From contig NZ_FOGF01000022.1 of assembly GCF_900111135.1 (NCBI RefSeq), positions 1-35,849 of the forward strand: a DNA stretch of 35,849 bases. Direction: 5' to 3'. The first letter of the stretch is position 1. Each line of letters starts with the position of its first letter. The notes under the pieces are model-generated. The model was not told the origin of the DNA. It ran no database searches and saw only the letters and a list, made by a program, of their open reading frames with translations. The position numbers and the translations under genes are program-made. The stretch comes from Granulicatella balaenopterae. GTDB taxonomy: Bacteria > Bacillota > Bacilli > Lactobacillales > Aerococcaceae. Of this stretch, positions 33,655 to 35,849 are shown one piece after another.

Positions 33655-35007
33655 ATGATGAAAAAGAATGCATACTTAAAATTATTAGAATATGTAAAAT
33701 CTAATAATATCAAAGAATTTAGAAATATTATTTTCAATATGAATGAAATAGATATTGCTATACTTATAAATGATTTGGATTTAGAGATAGCAGTTGTTTT
33801 TTTTAGAATGTTACCAAAAGAGATATCTGTAAATGTATTTTCGCATCTTGATATTGAAAAGCAAAAAATAATTATTGATGCTATTAGTAATAAAGAAATT
33901 AATAATATTATTGAAAAGTTATACACTGATGATGCAGTAGATTTGATTGAGGAGTTACCAGCAAATGTTGTTAAAAGAGTTTTAGATAATGCTAGTAATG
34001 AAACAAGAAATATAATCAATGAATATCTAAAATATCCTGAAAATTCAGCAGGAAGTATTATGACATCTGAATATATAGGATTAAAAAAAGATATGACAGT
34101 GAAGGAATCTTTTTCATATATCAGAAAATATGGTGAAAATAAAGAAACATTATATATGTGTTATGTTATGGATAATACTAGAAATTTATTAGGTGTTGTT
34201 TCATTGCAAACACTCATAATGAATGATGATAAAATTAACATAAATGATATTATGGATACAAATATCATTCAGGTAAATACGGAAGATAGTAAGGAAACGG
34301 TCATTAATATTTTTAATAAATATAAATTATTAACCTTACCTGTTGTTGATAAAGAAAATAGATTAGTTGGTATTATAACGGCTGATGATATTGTTGATGT
34401 AGCCGAAGAAGAAGTGACAGAAGACTTTGAAAAGATGGCAGCCATGCTTCCTTCTGAGAATTCTTATCTTAAAACAAGTATCTTCGAGTTATCAAAGAAT
34501 AGAATACCTTGGCTAATGGTACTTATGATTAGTTCAATGTTAACAGGTAGTATTTTAAGTAAATATGAGGAAGCATTCTCTGTTTTACCATTATTGGTTA
34601 CATTTATTCCTATGCTTACAGATACTGGTGGAAATGCTGGATCACAGTCATCTACTATGATAATTAGGGGTATTGCATTGGGTGAGATAAAAAATAGTGA
34701 TTGGATAAAAGTTTTATTTAAAGAATTTGGTGTTTCTATTATATGCGGTTTTGCTTTAGGTGTTGTCAATTTTTTACGATTAATGCTTCAATATCCTGGA
34801 CAAAAATTATTAGTTCTAACAGTGGTATTAAGTTTATTTGTGACCGTTATTATAGCAAAAGTGATTGGTGGATTACTACCTATAGGCGCAAAATTATTAA
34901 AATTAGACCCAGCTATAATGGCTGCTCCACTAATTACCACAATAGTAGATGCATTAAGTTTAATTATCTATTTTTATATTGCTATGAATTTATTACAGTT
35001 AAGCTAA
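33655..35007 (+). CDS. mgtE: magnesium transporter MgtE
   Basis: This 450-aa membrane protein imports Mg2+. The soluble N domain (~1-125: superhelix, with YTDDAVDLIEELP), two CBS domains (~130-255: SAGSIMTSEY and LTLPVVDKENRLVGIITADD) sense Mg2+ and gate the pore, and five membrane segments fill ~275-450. PMLTDTGGNAGSQSS carries the pore motif. Two adjacent ATGs (33655 and 33658) follow GAGGTGG. Very AT-rich codons (ATA, AGA) differ from the sugar genes and match other mobile-like parts here, and the gene lies between element remnants, so transfer is likely. Confidence 0.95.
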   Translation: MMKKNAYLKLLEYVKSNNIKEFRNIIFNMNEIDIAILINDLDLEIAVVFFRMLPKEISVNVFSHLDIEKQKIIIDAISNKEINNIIEKLYTDDAVDLIEELPANVVKRVLDNASNETRNIINEYLKYPENSAGSIMTSEYIGLKKDMTVKESFSYIRKYGENKETLYMCYVMDNTRNLLGVVSLQTLIMNDDKININDIMDTNIIQVNTEDSKETVINIFNKYKLLTLPVVDKENRLVGIITADDIVDVAEEEVTEDFEKMAAMLPSENSYLKTSIFELSKNRIPWLMVLMISSMLTGSILSKYEEAFSVLPLLVTFIPMLTDTGGNAGSQSSTMIIRGIALGEIKNSDWIKVLFKEFGVSIICGFALGVVNFLRLMLQYPGQKLLVLTVVLSLFVTVIIAKVIGGLLPIGAKLLKLDPAIMAAPLITTIVDALSLIIYFYIAMNLLQLS

Positions 35008-35060
35008 TATGAAGTCGAGAAAAAAGTTGATGATAAAAAGAAATAAGTGTAAGGATAAAG

Positions 35061-35110
35061 GGTTCTATAATTTATAGGGTTGATGAGTAAAATCATTGAT
35101 CCTATTTTTT
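35061..35110 (+). repeat. 50-bp hairpin repeat, copy 3
   Basis: It matches the reverse complement of 68-117 across about 50 bp and ends exactly where an open transporter reading frame begins (35111), so it marks a junction. The hairpin GGGTTGATGA/TCATTGATCC and T tract may serve as terminator for mgtE. Confidence 0.75.
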
Positions 35111-35405
35111 AGGCTGTCTTTGCTTTTGCGGGTGGTAGTCAGGAGACTTTAACAGTTGGTTCGGCATTGATGTTTATTACTTTGCCGAAAGCTTTCTTAG
35201 GGATGAGTGCTGGTCGTGTGATTGGTATGGGATTCTTTATGATGGTATTTTTGGCAGCTTTGACGTCTTCGATTGCCTTGATGGAGGCTGTTACTTCTAT
35301 TTTTATGGATTTGTTTGCGATTAGTATACGTAAGGCGACTGCGATTACTTTGTTGTATGCTTTGCCTTTTGGGGGAGTTATCTCGCTTGGTTATAAATTT
35401 GCGGC
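35111..35405 (+). pseudogene. internal fragment of sodium-dependent (NSS/SNF) transporter
   Basis: About 98 codons without a native start read as part of a neurotransmitter:sodium symporter: VFAFAGGSQETLTVGSA, then FITLPKAFLGM, FFMMVFLAALTSSIALMEA and IRKATAITLLYALPFGGV are family features of membrane helices 7-9 of ~12. The left edge is the 50-bp repeat; on the right, similarity ends near 35405, where hairpin sequence of an element begins (CCCACATGC with GCGTGCGGG). Both ends of the gene are missing. Confidence 0.8.
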
Positions 35406-35510
35406 GAAAACCCACATGCTTGCGTGCGGGATGAAAGCGGCTTCTCTTTACTTGACAATAGCATATAATAAACATATATAATATATGTATAAACAAAACA
35501 TAGAAAGCAA
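35406..35510 (+). mobile_element. probable left end of an IS200/IS605-type element
   Basis: CCCACATGC (35407-35415) pairs imperfectly with GCGTGCGGG (near 35421), a subterminal hairpin like those of IS200/IS605 ends. It cuts off the transporter fragment and precedes two small reading frames that run off the window. Confidence 0.45.
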
Positions 35511-35519
35511 ATGGCCATA

Positions 35520-35618
35520 ATGGTACGACCTAAAAAAGATAACATACAAATCCATATTTCCATCCCAGCCGAGTGGAAAAAGGAACTTGAAAACTTTGCA
35601 TGTATTTACAGTAATTAA
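35520..35618 (+). CDS. 32-aa ribbon-helix-helix-like peptide
   Basis: The frame from ATG 35520 (ATG 35511 also in frame) encodes MVRPKKDNIQIHISIPAE and ends EWKKELENFACIYSN. The basic start, one amphipathic strand and the start of a helix resemble the first half of a ribbon-helix-helix DNA-binding protein. It is short, so it may be truncated. It comes right before the frame at 35642 and may belong to the same element. Confidence 0.4.
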   Translation: MVRPKKDNIQIHISIPAEWKKELENFACIYSN

Positions 35619-35641
35619 GTATATTGAGGAGTAGAAAAGCC

Positions 35642-35849
35642 ATGATTGACAAAGGATACAACAAAATTCTGAAAAAATATCATAAACTTTCTGACAGGCA
35701 TATTTTGGTCGTTGAGACCGATATGCCTTATTCTGTTGTACTTAAAGTTGTGGCTCTTTCTGATAAGATACGCAAAGCAGGTAATGAGCTTGTTAGACTG
35801 ATAAGAAAAAATTATGGCCAACTTCTACGTACAAAGAGATACCGTAAAT
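35642..35849 (+). CDS. partial N-terminus of probable TnpB/transposase-type protein (runs off window)
   Basis: ATG 35642 follows GAGGAG (35625-35630), and 69 codons stay open to the window end. The sequence begins MIDKGYNKILKKYHKLSD and continues with VVETDMPYSVVLKVVALSD and a basic tail (LLRTKRYRK). I think it is the start of an IS200/IS605-type TnpB variant because of the hairpin at 35406, but no catalytic motif is in view. Base use (more GC, CTT and CTG leucines) differs from the neighbours, which fits recent arrival from another lineage. Confidence 0.5.
   Translation, partial: MIDKGYNKILKKYHKLSDRHILVVETDMPYSVVLKVVALSDKIRKAGNELVRLIRKNYGQLLRTKRYRK

Noticed and set aside
35197-35563. Minus-strand frames over the transporter fragment
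   Set aside because: The plus-strand reading has clear family signatures; minus-strand peptides are low-complexity and lack ribosome binding sites.

Overview
The window looks like a low-GC member of the Lactobacillales (Streptococcus/Aerococcaceae/Carnobacteriaceae-like). The evidence is AT-rich codon use, strong AGGAGG-type ribosome binding sites, PTS-centred sugar catabolism, a surface lyase with choline/glucan-binding-type repeats, and a small holin-like type I toxin. No rRNA, tRNA or CRISPR array is visible. Nearly all genes are on the + strand. The species cannot be fixed from the sequence alone.

Layout. (1) 1-5.6 kb is an accessory module: a reverse transcriptase with a C-terminal HEPN-type RNase motif (AbiA-like abortive-infection RT), followed directly by a membrane-anchored KAP P-loop NTPase. 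An in-frame TAA splits the NTPase. Imperfect direct repeats that resemble insertion-sequence ends lie on both sides. (2) 5.7-8.4 kb is decayed DNA: a truncated DnaQ-like exonuclease, a frameshifted gene of unknown function, degenerate repeats, and about 1.3 kb of gene-free DNA with several terminators and one structured minus-strand RNA candidate. (3) 8.5-23.9 kb is a glycosaminoglycan (hyaluronan/chondroitin-type) utilisation locus. A secreted PL8 lyase cuts the polymer outside the cell, and a mannose-type PTS (IIA, IIB, IIC, IID) imports the unsaturated disaccharide. A GH88 hydrolase and a heparinase II/III-type lyase process the oligosaccharides. KduI, KduD, KdgK and KdgA carry the uronate to pyruvate and glyceraldehyde-3-phosphate. 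A GntR/HutC regulator sits in the middle, and copies of TTAACGTGTTAA lie at both operon promoters. (4) 24.0-25.1 kb holds a hypothetical gene and an unannotated type I toxin-antitoxin pair: a 36-aa holin-like toxin on the minus strand with an overlapping antisense RNA on the plus strand. (5) 25.3-31.7 kb is a second PTS cluster: a PRD regulator, an M42 peptidase, lactose/cellobiose-type IIA, IIB and IIC, and a PatB/MalY-type PLP enzyme. It has no glycosidase, so its substrate is unclear. (6) 31.9-35.8 kb is a mosaic: two small genes, an IS200/IS605 TnpB deletion derivative, an AT-rich MgtE magnesium transporter behind a leader-peptide ORF and a long hairpin, a fragment of a sodium-dependent (NSS) transporter, and the start of another probable IS200/IS605-type element that runs off the window.

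A 50-bp hairpin-plus-T-tract repeat occurs at 68-117 (inverted), 25191-25240 and 35061-35110. An identical terminator occurs on both sides of the glycosaminoglycan locus. Together with the pseudogenes, these suggest that several blocks were inserted and rearranged. The best candidates for something under-described are the AbiA-like RT + KAP NTPase pair, the type I toxin-antitoxin locus, the leader peptide of mgtE, and the peptidase/beta-lyase PTS cluster.
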